29,460 bases of DNA from Bacteroidales bacterium. GTDB lineage: Bacteria; Bacteroidota; Bacteroidia; Bacteroidales; Bacteroidaceae. The position numbers were made by a program, and so were the translations under genes. The stretch lies in the NCBI GenBank assembly GCA_004552155.1, contig SFPF01000090.1:1-29460 (forward strand), given 5' to 3'. Positions 7,232 through 15,189 of the stretch are shown one piece after another. How positions within the stretch are numbered: the first letter of the stretch is position 1; each line of letters starts with the position of its first letter. A model generated the notes under the pieces. The model was not told where the DNA came from. It did no database searches and saw only the letters and a list, made by a program, of their open reading frames with translations.

Positions 7232-7936
7232 TTAGAACTGCTTGATGCCGAGGCTGCGGTCGACGAGCATGCCGTCGATGGCTTTGAGGTTGTATTTGCC
7301 AGCCTTCTTGGCCTTAAACTTAATGACGAAGAGGTCGCCGTCTTCAAGCAGGGCGTTGTTGCCGCGATTGACGAAGGTGGGGAAGAGTTCCTTTTGGCCG
7401 TTGGAGTGCAGGCGGTCGTTAGTAAGATTTACCATCTCCTTCATATTCAGCAGTTCCATGCCCAGATATTCCAGTTCGGCGGTGTTGTAAGGCAGGGCGA
7501 AACTGAGGGCGTTGACGCATTTAAGGTCCTTGCCGCTCACGGTGAGGCGCAGTTCGTCGCCTGCCTTGTAACTGGTCTTGCCGGGCGTTACGGCGATTGT
7601 GCCTTCTGCCTTGTCGGTCGCCGAGGCATGCGCGCCGCCGTCGAGTTGCGTGGCGACGATCGAGATGTCGTAGGCGTCGATAAGGCCGTTCTTGTTCACG
7701 TCGCCCGCGCTGACATATTCAAAGTCGCTGTCCACGGTGCGCAGGCCCGTGTAGTTCATGAACGACGTGAGGTCGTTGTCGTCGATGCGCTTGTCGCGGT
7801 TGATGTCGCCCTGCAAAACGCTCTCCGTGCCGGGCACCTTGAACACGTGCATCTCTTGGCCCGAGCCGAAGCCGCCCACGGCCTCCGTGATGTGGAAGCG
7901 GATGTAGCGTGCCTGCGTCTTGCCGCCTCGCTCCAC
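7232..7936 (-). pseudogene. C-terminal part of the GH31 gene in a second frame: F5/8C end, dockerin-like and cohesin-like domains
   Basis: This frame continues the GH31 protein after a frame break near 7923-7945. It opens with the end of an F5/8 type C (discoidin) domain (KTQARYIRFHITEAVGGFGSGQEMHVF). Next come two calcium-loop repeats of a type I dockerin-like module (GDINRDKRIDDNDLTSF and GDVNKNGLIDAYDISIV). The last 115 or so residues resemble a cohesin-like sandwich (GDELRLTVSGKDL, FALPYNTAELEYLGM, DGDLFVIKFKAKKAGKYNLKA). It has no start of its own; it is read only if the break is corrected. The dockerin and cohesin calls are from motif appearance. Confidence 0.7.
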
Positions 7937-10900
7937 ACGAGGCGGTCGGTGCTGAGGGCGTAGGAGCCTTTGAGCAGCGTGCCGTTGCCCGTGTCTTCGC
8001 GCGGCGTGTAGTCGAGGCGTTCGAGCGTGTTCACAGTGCGGAGGTCGAGTGTGAGGTCGAAGGGCGTAGCATTAGGCTTATCCCATGCCGTGTGCCACGA
8101 GGAGCGCGGGTCGAAGTCGAAGAGTTTTTCCACTTCGCTACCGCCTTGGTCGGGCGTCGATGCTTGTGCGCTGATTTCCTTAACGGCAAATTCGTAGGGA
8201 TCGCTCTTCGTGGTGACGCTCGCCGTGGTCCAGGCGGATGCGCCGTCCTTATTCACGGCACGCACCTTGAACTCGTAGGCCGTTTCCGGGCGCAGGTCTT
8301 CAAAGACGAGCCTCCCGGAGCGAATGCCCGTATAGCGCATGCCCTGGAACTCTATTTCGTAGAAATCGGCCTTGCCATCGTTCTGCCACGACGGGGCAAC
8401 TTCGTAAGTCTTCACGTCGTCATCGGCAAATTGCACCTCGGGAGCGGCGAGCGTGCCCGTCTTGGTGCGCAGGGGGTCGGCGGGTGCGAAGACGAAGCCC
8501 TTGACGGTAGCAGTAATCTGCTCGGCGGTTACGTCGCAGGGCGCAATCTTCACGAGCAACTGCGGGTTTTTCTTGATTGACACCGTGGCAAAGTCGCTGC
8601 CGGGCGTAGCAAAGCGGTTGAGTTCGGGAGCCGGGTCGTAGTAGCACACGTTTTCCCCTTGCTCATATGCTTCGCGCGTCTTGGCAACTGCAATCTTCAC
8701 TTTCTTCTTGCCCACCTTGACCTTGACGCTCTTGGGCTGGGCGGTGACGTTGATGCGCAGTTCGGTCGTTTTGTTCTTCACCATGCCGGCGAACTCGCCG
8801 ATGGCCGGGGCGATGTCCACGGTGAGCAAGTCGCCCTCCGTCTTGGTCTGGACGAGGGTGCGGGAACATTTCTCTTGCAAGTATTCCTGTGTCGTGCCGT
8901 CGTCATCGTAGTCGGTGAAGGCCGTTTCTCCGTCGGCATAAATCTCGTATGCTCGGAAGTCAGCCGGTATCTGCGTGGGATTGTTGTTGGGCTTCGTCAT
9001 GGGAATGATGCTGCCGCTCTTCACGAATACGGGCAGTTTCCAGAGCGGCGCGGCGTAATCGTTGAGGATACAGCCGCCCTCGTACGCGTCGCCGTTGAAA
9101 TAGTCAATCCACTTGCCTTCGGGTAGATAGATGCCGTGGCGCACGTCGTTGCCCTCCTTGTCGGCGCGGGTTTCCTTGTAGATCGGCGCCACGAGCAGGC
9201 TCGGGCCGTAGAGGAACTGGTAGCGCGTCTGCGTGCCGAGGGTGTAGGCGTTGGGATAGTCGAGGAACATGGCGCGTATCATCGGCTTGCCGTTCACAGC
9301 CTCGCGGGCGATGCTGTAAGTGTAGGGCATCAGTTCCGACTTCATCTTCAGATACCAGCGGTTGATGCTCGTGGCGGGTTCGCCGAGCGCTTCGGGGTAT
9401 TTGGGGTTGCTGCCCCAGCCGTCCATGTTGAGTTCCATGGGCGTGAACGTCTTCCACTGGAATTCGCGCACGTTGACAGGCAGGTTTTTGCCGCCGAAGA
9501 TGCCGTCCACGTCCGACGTGATGTTGGGCTGGCCCGAAAGTCCCGAGCCGATAAACGTGGGAATATGATAGCGTATATATTCCCAGTCGCCGCCTGTCTG
9601 GTCGCCGCTCCAAATGCCTGCATAGCGCTGCGTGCCGGCCCAGCCGTCGACCGAGATGATGAACGGGCGGGCGTTATTGCCATGCTTTGGCATGATTTCT
9701 CCCACGTCGGTCACGCCGTTCAGGCCGAAACTATAGCCTGCGCCCACCCAAGCAACGTCTGTTTTAAGCACACGTACGCCGGCGTCGCGCACTTCTTTCA
9801 CGATGTCTCTCTGCAGCAAGGCTTCAATGCCTTCTTTTGGATAGAGGTCGCTCTGCGTCCAAAGTCCGATTTCCACGCCTTTGCTGCGGGCGTATTCGCC
9901 AAACTCTTTCAGGTTCTGTATGTTGCCGTCGAGCGTGGCGGTCTGTCCGTAACCTGCGCCGTAGCCGTCGTTCGGCAAGAACCAGCCAAGGGGCATGTCG
10001 TTGCTGAAATAGCGGTCGATGGCGGCGCGGGCGGAGAACTGATAGTTGTTTTTCTCGCCGTTGAGGCTTTCCTTGATGCCGCCGTTATCAGTCTGGCTCT
10101 CGTTGTAGCGCTTGCCGTCCTCGTAGAGCATAAAACCGTTTTCGGCAGGTGTCCAATAGTCGCGGTTGTAAGCGTTGAGATGTCCTTCGTAGAAGCCAAA
10201 CTTTGGCAGCAGCACGGGATGTCCGGTGAGTTGGTAGAAGTCGTTGAGCAGTTCCACGGGGCCGTCGTTCACCATGAGGAACACATCGAGGTAACCCTCG
10301 GCGTGCTGCAATTTCACCTTGCTTGGCTCTGATTGTCCAAAGTCGTAAGTACCCGGCTTAAAGGTGTGCCACATCACGCCGTAGCCCGCAGTGGACCAGT
10401 AGAAAGGCGTGGGCGAAGATACGCCGCCGTCAACCCAGTTGTTGGTGTTTTCGATGGCGATTTTCTGCCCCTTGTGGGAAAATCGGCCGTTTTGCACGCC
10501 GCCGCCGTAGAAGTATTCATCTGCCCGTGCGCCGAAGGTGAGCTCAGTCTTGGATTCGGTGATTGCGGCAGGTGCGGCTTCTGCCACTACGGGCGTGTCT
10601 TCTCCGGCTTTATATACGCTCATCAGTCCTGTGTGCTTGTCAAACGAGAGCAGCACCTTGGGCGTGCCGATGGTCACGGCAGAGGCCTTTTGGTCGATTG
10701 CGAGGGCTGCGCCGAGATCGCGGCGGGGCGATTTCACGAGTATGTCGGCCGGCGGCTGTGCCTGCGGATTGCGCACGTCGCCTCCCGCATCGTCGCGGAA
10801 GAGGCGGAAGATGTTGTCGCCATAAAAGTCTACGAGCAGCGTATGCCCGTCGGCGTAGGTGATTTTAACGGAAGAGGGATTTACCAGTTCGGCTTTGGAA

Positions 10901-11004
10901 ATGGCATCTGCGGCCGCGCGTGCGGTCTGCACGGCAGCCGGCGCATCAGTCGCGGCAGCGGCGCACAGCGCACCGCCCGCACCCGGCAGCAAAGCGACTG
11001 CCAC
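7756..11004 (-). CDS. Secreted glycoside hydrolase family 31 (alpha-glucosidase/alpha-xylosidase type)
   Basis: The long frame encodes a GH31 catalytic domain. The nucleophile Asp lies in RVLKTDVAWVG (about residue 415) and the acid/base Asp in WSGDQTGGDW (about residue 466). GH31 landmarks FYEGHLNAYNRDYWTP, GWFLPNDGYGAGYG and GKPMIRAMFLDYPNA are present. Beta-sandwich regions follow (a DUF5110-like part is plausible), then an FN3 domain (PETAYEFKVRAVNKDG) and the start of an F5/8C domain. The end of this frame after DRLVWSE is out-of-frame noise; the true C-terminus is in 7232-7936. The frame opens at GTG 11004, but the signal peptide seems to begin upstream with IIIYPTKRACIAVAVALLPG, so a non-ATG start near 11034-11043 is possible. 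Predicted cleavage product: alpha-linked glucose or xylose; exact substrate unknown. Confidence 0.85.
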   Translation of the reverse strand: MAVALLPGAGGALCAAAATDAPAAVQTARAAADAISKAELVNPSSVKITYADGHTLLVDFYGDNIFRLFRDDAGGDVRNPQAQPPADILVKSPRRDLGAALAIDQKASAVTIGTPKVLLSFDKHTGLMSVYKAGEDTPVVAEAAPAAITESKTELTFGARADEYFYGGGVQNGRFSHKGQKIAIENTNNWVDGGVSSPTPFYWSTAGYGVMWHTFKPGTYDFGQSEPSKVKLQHAEGYLDVFLMVNDGPVELLNDFYQLTGHPVLLPKFGFYEGHLNAYNRDYWTPAENGFMLYEDGKRYNESQTDNGGIKESLNGEKNNYQFSARAAIDRYFSNDMPLGWFLPNDGYGAGYGQTATLDGNIQNLKEFGEYARSKGVEIGLWTQSDLYPKEGIEALLQRDIVKEVRDAGVRVLKTDVAWVGAGYSFGLNGVTDVGEIMPKHGNNARPFIISVDGWAGTQRYAGIWSGDQTGGDWEYIRYHIPTFIGSGLSGQPNITSDVDGIFGGKNLPVNVREFQWKTFTPMELNMDGWGSNPKYPEALGEPATSINRWYLKMKSELMPYTYSIAREAVNGKPMIRAMFLDYPNAYTLGTQTRYQFLYGPSLLVAPIYKETRADKEGNDVRHGIYLPEGKWIDYFNGDAYEGGCILNDYAAPLWKLPVFVKSGSIIPMTKPNNNPTQIPADFRAYEIYADGETAFTDYDDDGTTQEYLQEKCSRTLVQTKTEGDLLTVDIAPAIGEFAGMVKNKTTELRINVTAQPKSVKVKVGKKKVKIAVAKTREAYEQGENVCYYDPAPELNRFATPGSDFATVSIKKNPQLLVKIAPCDVTAEQITATVKGFVFAPADPLRTKTGTLAAPEVQFADDDVKTYEVAPSWQNDGKADFYEIEFQGMRYTGIRSGRLVFEDLRPETAYEFKVRAVNKDGASAWTTASVTTKSDPYEFAVKEISAQASTPDQGGSEVEKLFDFDPRSSWHTAWDKPNATPFDLTLDLRTVNTLERLDYTPREDTGNGTLLKGSYALSTDRLVWSEAARRRHATSASTSRRPWAASARAKRCTCSRCPARRAFCRATSTATSASTTTTSRRS

Positions 11005-11055
11005 GGCAATGCAAGCCCTTTTGGTGGGATATATGATAATTATTAGTTAATATGA

Positions 11056-11063
11056 CAAATTTA
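11056..11063 (-). promoter_or_regulatory. -7 box of the GH31 promoter
   Basis: TAAATTTG on the minus strand, with a TTTG at 11086-11089 as a -33 candidate 22 nt away. The implied start point near 11050 leaves only a very short leader before the in-frame ATA/ATT codons at 11034-11043. Confidence 0.5.
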
Positions 11064-11137
11064 CGCAAATCATGCGGAAAGCGCACAAATCCAAGGCGGA
11101 AAAGTGCGCTTTTACAGTAAGCAAGTGCGATTTTAAA

Positions 11138-11165
11138 GAAAAAACGCGCGGTAAAACGCCGCGCC
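11138..11165 (-). terminator. Terminator of the clostripain-family gene
   Basis: On the minus strand GCGCGG and CCGCGC (11147-11152 and 11160-11165) form a 6-bp stem with a 7-nt loop, followed by a T-run. The stem overlaps the last base of the stop codon. Confidence 0.6.
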
Positions 11166-12472
11166 TACCAGCCCGTCTGCGCCCAGCCCGCCGCAGAGTA
11201 CCATTCGGTTTTCTGGAAAGCAAGGTTCAGGTCGCCATAAGGCGTGAACTTAGCGTTGCGCGTATAGATGTCTTGCGGCACGAATAGAGAAACGCCGGAG
11301 TAGGTTGCCAAATCGACCTCCTGATAGGCTGAGTCCGACGGCCCAATCCAAAAGCGCGGCGTGGCAGCCTTGCGCACCACGGCCTGCGACAGGGCTGCGA
11401 GCACCGGCGTGCGCAGAGCCTCGTCGGGCAACAGCGCGGTCAGTGCCTCAGCGGCATCGTAATAGTGCGGGCGATAGTAATATTTGCGCGCATAAGCGTG
11501 ATAATTGGTTGCCGCAGATAAGTCTGCGCTTTTCCTTCCGGCAGCAAGCGACGAAGGCAAGGCAGTGCGTATGGCCGTCGCCAAAGGCTCGAGGGCGGCG
11601 GTGCGGACGGCGGAGATTACGATGCCATAGTCGTCGTAATCATAAGCGCGCTCGGGGTCGGTGACATCTGCCAAATATATATCTACAATGTCCTCAGGTG
11701 TAGAACTAAACAGCCCGTCGCGCATTTGATGCGTATAGTAAGCGCCAGCACCGGGAATGGCCATCGGCGATGCGATTACCAAATCCGTCACTTCGCGCAA
11801 GGCATACGCCACCTCGAGGTTCTGCATCAGGCACGCGTCGAAAAATATATATCGGAAGCGCAAGCCGGCGCCCTTAATGGTTTGCGCGATGGTTTCGACC
11901 GCCATCTGCGTGCCGTTGTCCGTCGACAGAGAATTTTTCCCCGTGTCGATGCCAAACGAAAGCGGCGTAACCTCCGCGCTCTCCGTAGGCGGCAACCAGC
12001 CGTCGGCGTGCGACCACATCACCAGCCCGTATTCCTCGGCGGGACAATAAGTCTTCATCAGTTCCAACGCGGCGGCGAGCGTGGCGGCGGCGGTAGAATT
12101 GGCATCTTCTGCCCAGCGCTTCACCAGTGCCGGTTGCTCATCGCCCGCCCGCAGGGCATAGAGGCGCGGAGCGGCTTTGTCGTCAATAAAAAGCATAAGG
12201 CTTTGCCCCTCTTGCAGGGCTTCCGCGCCTTTCACTATCTCCAAAGAATCATCGCGATGGAAGTCGTCATGTCCCAAAGAGTTCTGCGCCGCCATATAAA
12301 CGAGCACCGTACGTTGCCCCGGTGCGGCAGGCACGGCCAACGGTATCGGCGTGGCGGAATCAGGCGTTTCTGCCTCCTCTTTATGGCAAGCGGCGGCACA
12401 CAATATTAATATATATATAGGCAGGAGGCGGACGATGCGCAGCATCCTTAAACTATGATTCAGAGAAACCAT
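11165..12472 (-). CDS. Clostripain-family (C11) cysteine protease lipoprotein
   Basis: The 435-residue protein has a signal peptide with lipobox CAAAC (lipid Cys29). The C11 protease core has the catalytic His155 in MWSHADGW and Cys214 in FDACLM, preceded by TVLVYMAAQNSL (55-66), a typical family opening. It should act at the cell envelope, cutting after basic residues if it behaves like clostripain. The start at 12472 lies only 7 nt downstream of a -7 box and would give a leaderless mRNA; Met10 (12445) is the alternative. The gene is divergent from the DUF4738-type lipoprotein. Substrate is unknown. Confidence 0.85.
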   Translation of the reverse strand: MVSLNHSLRMLRIVRLLPIYILILCAAACHKEEAETPDSATPIPLAVPAAPGQRTVLVYMAAQNSLGHDDFHRDDSLEIVKGAEALQEGQSLMLFIDDKAAPRLYALRAGDEQPALVKRWAEDANSTAAATLAAALELMKTYCPAEEYGLVMWSHADGWLPPTESAEVTPLSFGIDTGKNSLSTDNGTQMAVETIAQTIKGAGLRFRYIFFDACLMQNLEVAYALREVTDLVIASPMAIPGAGAYYTHQMRDGLFSSTPEDIVDIYLADVTDPERAYDYDDYGIVISAVRTAALEPLATAIRTALPSSLAAGRKSADLSAATNYHAYARKYYYRPHYYDAAEALTALLPDEALRTPVLAALSQAVVRKAATPRFWIGPSDSAYQEVDLATYSGVSLFVPQDIYTRNAKFTPYGDLNLAFQKTEWYSAAGWAQTGW

Positions 12473-12479
12473 GATGCTG

Positions 12480-12487
12480 CAAAGTTA
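12480..12487 (-). promoter_or_regulatory. -7 box of the clostripain-family gene
   Basis: TAACTTTG on the minus strand ends 7 nt before the ATG at 12472. This spacing places the transcript start at or next to the start codon. Confidence 0.6.
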
Positions 12488-12562
12488 AGCCATTTTGCAG
12501 GCTTTCCATACGCGAAAAAGCGTTTTTCTTAGGGAGAAAGGCGTAAAACAACTAAGTTTTGA

Positions 12563-12570
12563 TAACTTTG
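12563..12570 (+). promoter_or_regulatory. -7 box of the DUF4738-type lipoprotein gene
   Basis: TAACTTTG lies 22 bp upstream of the ATG at 12593, divergent from the previous promoter within a 120-bp gap. Confidence 0.6.
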
Positions 12571-12592
12571 CATCGCCAAATAGCACAACGTC

Positions 12593-13144
12593 ATGAATTA
12601 TATTTTCAAAACAGCCCTTTTCGTTGCCGCGCTCGCCCTTGCAGCCTGCGGCGGCAAGACAGGACAGAACGCTGAAACGCAGGACACTGCTGCCGTACAG
12701 CAGGAGACCGGTCCGCATGCCGACAACGAACTCAACCGCGAATACGAAGCCACGCTCGGCGGACACCGATTTGAAATCAATATCAAGCGCACGGCAGACG
12801 CGACTCTGCCCGCCGTGAGCGACGAATTGGGCGGCACGTTCTACGACAACCGCGTGGAAATCACCGCCACGCGCGACGGCGAGGAATTGTTCACGAAACA
12901 GTTCACCAAAAGCGACTTCGCTGACTTCGTCCCGGCGGCCGACAGCAAGGGCTGCGTGCTCCTTGGCATGGCGTTCGACCAAGAGAACTCTTCTGCCGCC
13001 ACCCTCCGCTTCGGGGCGCAAATAGGGCAGCCCGGCATCGAAGAGGGACCCGCGTTCATCGTGGAAATCCCCGCGGGCGGCGGCGCGTGCAGCATTGTGC
13101 GCGATATGCGCCAAGACACTATGGGTGAAGAGGGCGAGCAATAA
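12593..13144 (+). CDS. DUF4738-type lipoprotein
   Basis: The 183-residue protein starts MNYIFKTALFVAALALAACGG, with lipobox LAAC at about residues 16-19. After a low-complexity linker, residues about 50-180 form the conserved part: HRFEINIKRTADATLPAV, FYDNRVEITATRDGEELF and TKQFTKSDFADF. I associate this pattern with the Bacteroidales DUF4738 lipoproteins, whose function is unknown. It ends 83 bp before the queuosine genes on the same strand, with the preQ1-like element in the gap. Confidence 0.7.
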   Translation: MNYIFKTALFVAALALAACGGKTGQNAETQDTAAVQQETGPHADNELNREYEATLGGHRFEINIKRTADATLPAVSDELGGTFYDNRVEITATRDGEELFTKQFTKSDFADFVPAADSKGCVLLGMAFDQENSSAATLRFGAQIGQPGIEEGPAFIVEIPAGGGACSIVRDMRQDTMGEEGEQ

Positions 13145-13193
13145 GGCCGCCCCGCCCACGCAATATTATATATAGGGTCGCATCTGCGCCCGC

Positions 13194-13224
13194 CGAGTGC
13201 TTGCCAAACCTCGTAAAAAACAAG
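13194..13224 (+). promoter_or_regulatory. Candidate preQ1-I riboswitch just upstream of yhhQ
   Basis: P1 is CGAG (13194-13197) with CTCG (13210-13213). The loop contains CTTG (13200-13203) followed by a C-rich/A-rich stretch. Next come the A-rich L3 (TAAAAAA, 13214-13220) and CAAG (13221-13224), which can pair with the loop CTTG to close an H-type pseudoknot. This is the architecture of preQ1-I aptamers, which also end in AAAAAA plus a short pairing tail. It sits 4 nt before the ATG of a queuosine precursor transporter, so ligand binding would hide the ribosome-binding region. Comparative support is lacking. Confidence 0.65.
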
Positions 13225-13227
13225 ACA

Positions 13228-13869
13228 ATGAAGACAGATAAAACGTTTGTAAGCCTCCCCTTTATGCTGCTGGGGGTAGTCTTTTGTGTATGCTTGATAG
13301 CAGCGGGGCTCATCGTCTTTCCCGTGTCTTACATCATCAACGACTGCCTCGTCGAAGTGTGGGGCTACCGCAAGGCACGCCTCGTCATTTGGCTGGGTTT
13401 TCTGATGAACTTTCTCTTCGTGGCGTTCGGCGCGGCAGCCGATGCCTTGCCCGGCGCGGCGTATTGGACGGGCGAGGCAGGCTTCCACGCTATCTTCGGA
13501 CTTGCGCCGCGCATCACCGCCGCCTCCTTTGCCGCCTTTCTCGCCGGTTCGTTCGTGAATGCCTACGTGATGAGCCGCATGAAGCGCAACGCACCGAAAG
13601 GCCAGGGTTTCTCGCTCCGCGCCATCCTCTCCACGATGGCGGGCGAGAGCGTGGACTCGCTGATATTCTTTCCCTTGGCCTTGGGCGGCGTTGTGCCTTG
13701 GCAGGTGCTGCCCGTTATGATGCTCACGCAGGTGCTGCTCAAGACGCTCTACGAAATCATCGTCTTGCCCCTCACGGTGCGCATCGTGCGGCTGCTCAAG
13801 CGCATAGAGGGCGAAGACGTTATCGACGACAATGTGCGCTACGGCTTTTGGCGCATCACGGATTTGTAA
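13228..13869 (+). CDS. yhhQ: Queuosine precursor transporter (YhhQ/Vut_1 family), with apparent in-frame internal gap
   Basis: The 213-residue multi-spanning inner-membrane protein belongs to the DUF165/Vut_1 family, which imports queuine-pathway precursors such as preQ0/preQ1. Signature segments are FPVSYIINDCLVEVWGYRKARLVIWLGF, FVNAYVMSRMK and the GESVDSLIFFPLALGG helix. The upstream Met codon context and the riboswitch fix the start at 13228. Members normally have about 20 residues (an NLLETK-like segment) between the first helix and GLIVFPVSY; here CLIAA joins GLIVFP directly at about 13298-13306, so the first loop seems deleted in frame. It heads the queC-queF set. Confidence 0.85.
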   Translation: MKTDKTFVSLPFMLLGVVFCVCLIAAGLIVFPVSYIINDCLVEVWGYRKARLVIWLGFLMNFLFVAFGAAADALPGAAYWTGEAGFHAIFGLAPRITAASFAAFLAGSFVNAYVMSRMKRNAPKGQGFSLRAILSTMAGESVDSLIFFPLALGGVVPWQVLPVMMLTQVLLKTLYEIIVLPLTVRIVRLLKRIEGEDVIDDNVRYGFWRITDL

Positions 13870-13884
13870 AAACCATCAACCATT

Positions 13885-13922
13885 TTACTCGTTTACTTGT
13901 CTACTCGTTTACTTGTTTACTA
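13885..13922 (+). repeat. 8-nt tandem array (ACTCGTTT/ACTTGTTT type)
   Basis: Four to five degenerate 8-nt units, the reverse complement of the AGTAAACA/AGTAAACG units seen elsewhere, fill most of the yhhQ-queC gap and end just before the queC ATG. Confidence 0.7.
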
Positions 13923-13927
13923 AAAAT

Positions 13928-14617
13928 ATGATCGACCCTATCAAAAACATCCGCGACGAAGAAGCCCTCGTGGTCTTCAGCGGTGGGCAGGACTCAACGA
14001 CTTGCCTCTTTTGGGCAAAGCGTCACTTTGCCCGCGTCACGGCCCTGAGTTTCGTGTACGGGCAGAAGCACGCCCTCGAAGTGGAACTGGCCGAAAAGAT
14101 TGCCATGAAGGCTGGCGTGCGCTTCGAGCGCATGGACATTCCCTTTATCGCCAAACTGAGCCACAACTCGCTCACCGACCCGTCCATCGTGATGGACAAG
14201 GAAAAGCCTACCGGCACGCCGCCCAACACGTTTGTGCCGGGGCGCAACCTCTTTTTCCTGAGCATCGCCGCCGTGTTTGCGCAGCAGCATGGCATTCGCC
14301 ACATCGTGACGGGCGTATCACAGACTGATTTCTCGGGCTATCCCGACTGCCGCGACGCTTTTATCAAAAGCCTCAACGTGACGCTCAACCTCGCTCTCGA
14401 AGACCAGTTTGTGCTCCACACGCCGCTGATGTGGCTCGACAAATGCGAGACGTGGGCACTTGCCGACGAGCTCGGTGTGCTCGACCTCGTGCGCCGCGAA
14501 ACGCTCACCTGCTACAACGGCATTCCCGGCGACGGCTGCGGCGAATGTCCCGCCTGCCGCCTGCGCCGCGCTGGTTTGGAAAAGTATTTGATTGAGAAAA
14601 CAAGGTCTCACGAGTAG
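13928..14617 (+). CDS. queC: 7-cyano-7-deazaguanine synthase QueC
   Basis: The 229-residue PP-loop ATPase converts 7-carboxy-7-deazaguanine to preQ0. The ATP motif SGGQDSTT is at residues 18-25, and the structural zinc ligands are Cys195, Cys204, Cys207 and Cys210 (CGECPAC). The conserved FVPGRNLFFLS and GVSQTDFSGYPDCR segments are intact. The frame is open from 13832, but the family N-terminus and the ATG right after the 8-nt array support a start at 13928. It lies between the transporter and queF in a preQ1/queuosine operon. Confidence 0.94.
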   Translation: MIDPIKNIRDEEALVVFSGGQDSTTCLFWAKRHFARVTALSFVYGQKHALEVELAEKIAMKAGVRFERMDIPFIAKLSHNSLTDPSIVMDKEKPTGTPPNTFVPGRNLFFLSIAAVFAQQHGIRHIVTGVSQTDFSGYPDCRDAFIKSLNVTLNLALEDQFVLHTPLMWLDKCETWALADELGVLDLVRRETLTCYNGIPGDGCGECPACRLRRAGLEKYLIEKTRSHE

Positions 14618-14668
14618 GGGCTTATGCATCAAAATAACCTATCCACTATTACCCAAATCAAAATAAAT

Positions 14669-15124
14669 ATGCGCGAAGACCTCACCCTCAACGCCCTCGG
14701 CAAGAAAACGGAATATCGCAGCGATTATGCGCCGGAAGTTTTGGAAACCTTTGAAAACAAGCACCCCGACAACGATTATTGGGTGCGCTTCAACTGCCCC
14801 GAGTTCACCAGTCTCTGCCCCATCACAGGGCAGCCCGACTTTGCGGAAATCCGCATCAGTTACCTGCCCGACCGCCGCATGGTGGAAAGCAAAAGCCTGA
14901 AACTCTACCTGTTTAGTTTCCGCAACCACGGCGACTTCCACGAAGATTGCGTGAACATCATCATGAAAGACCTCATCCGCCTCATGGACCCTAAGTACAT
15001 CGAGGTGACGGGCTTGTTCACCCCGCGCGGCGGCATCAGCATCCACCCTTACGCCAACTACGGCCGCCCCGACACGCCCTACGCCGAACTCGCCGCCTAT
15101 CGCCTGCGGCAGCACGATTTGTAA
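14669..15124 (+). CDS. queF: NADPH-dependent preQ0 reductase QueF
   Basis: The 151-residue protein of the short QueF class reduces the nitrile of preQ0 to preQ1. The thioimide-forming Cys50 lies in SLCPITGQPDFA with Asp57 seven residues on, and the NADPH/substrate motif ESKSLKLYLFSFRNHG is present. The frame opens at 14624 but the family N-terminus (MREDLTLNALGKKTEY) starts at 14669. It follows queC by about 50 bp. The sequence is full length with no lesion. Confidence 0.94.
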   Translation: MREDLTLNALGKKTEYRSDYAPEVLETFENKHPDNDYWVRFNCPEFTSLCPITGQPDFAEIRISYLPDRRMVESKSLKLYLFSFRNHGDFHEDCVNIIMKDLIRLMDPKYIEVTGLFTPRGGISIHPYANYGRPDTPYAELAAYRLRQHDL

Positions 15125-15135
15125 ACTCGGGGCGA

Positions 15136-15164
15136 TTTGCTTATCTAAAAAATGCGTAACTTTG
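15136..15164 (+). promoter_or_regulatory. Promoter of the FtsB/DivIC-like gene
   Basis: A TTTG -33 element (15136-15139) and a TAACTTTG -7 element (15157-15164) are separated by 17 bp, the best-spaced Bacteroidetes promoter in the window. Confidence 0.65.
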
Positions 15165-15189
15165 TGGGCAGAAAAAGCCCTTTTGCTTT

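Noticed and set aside
9136..10332. 398-codon plus-strand open frame inside the GH31 gene
   Set aside because: It is antisense to the conserved GH31 catalytic core and has no recognisable motif.
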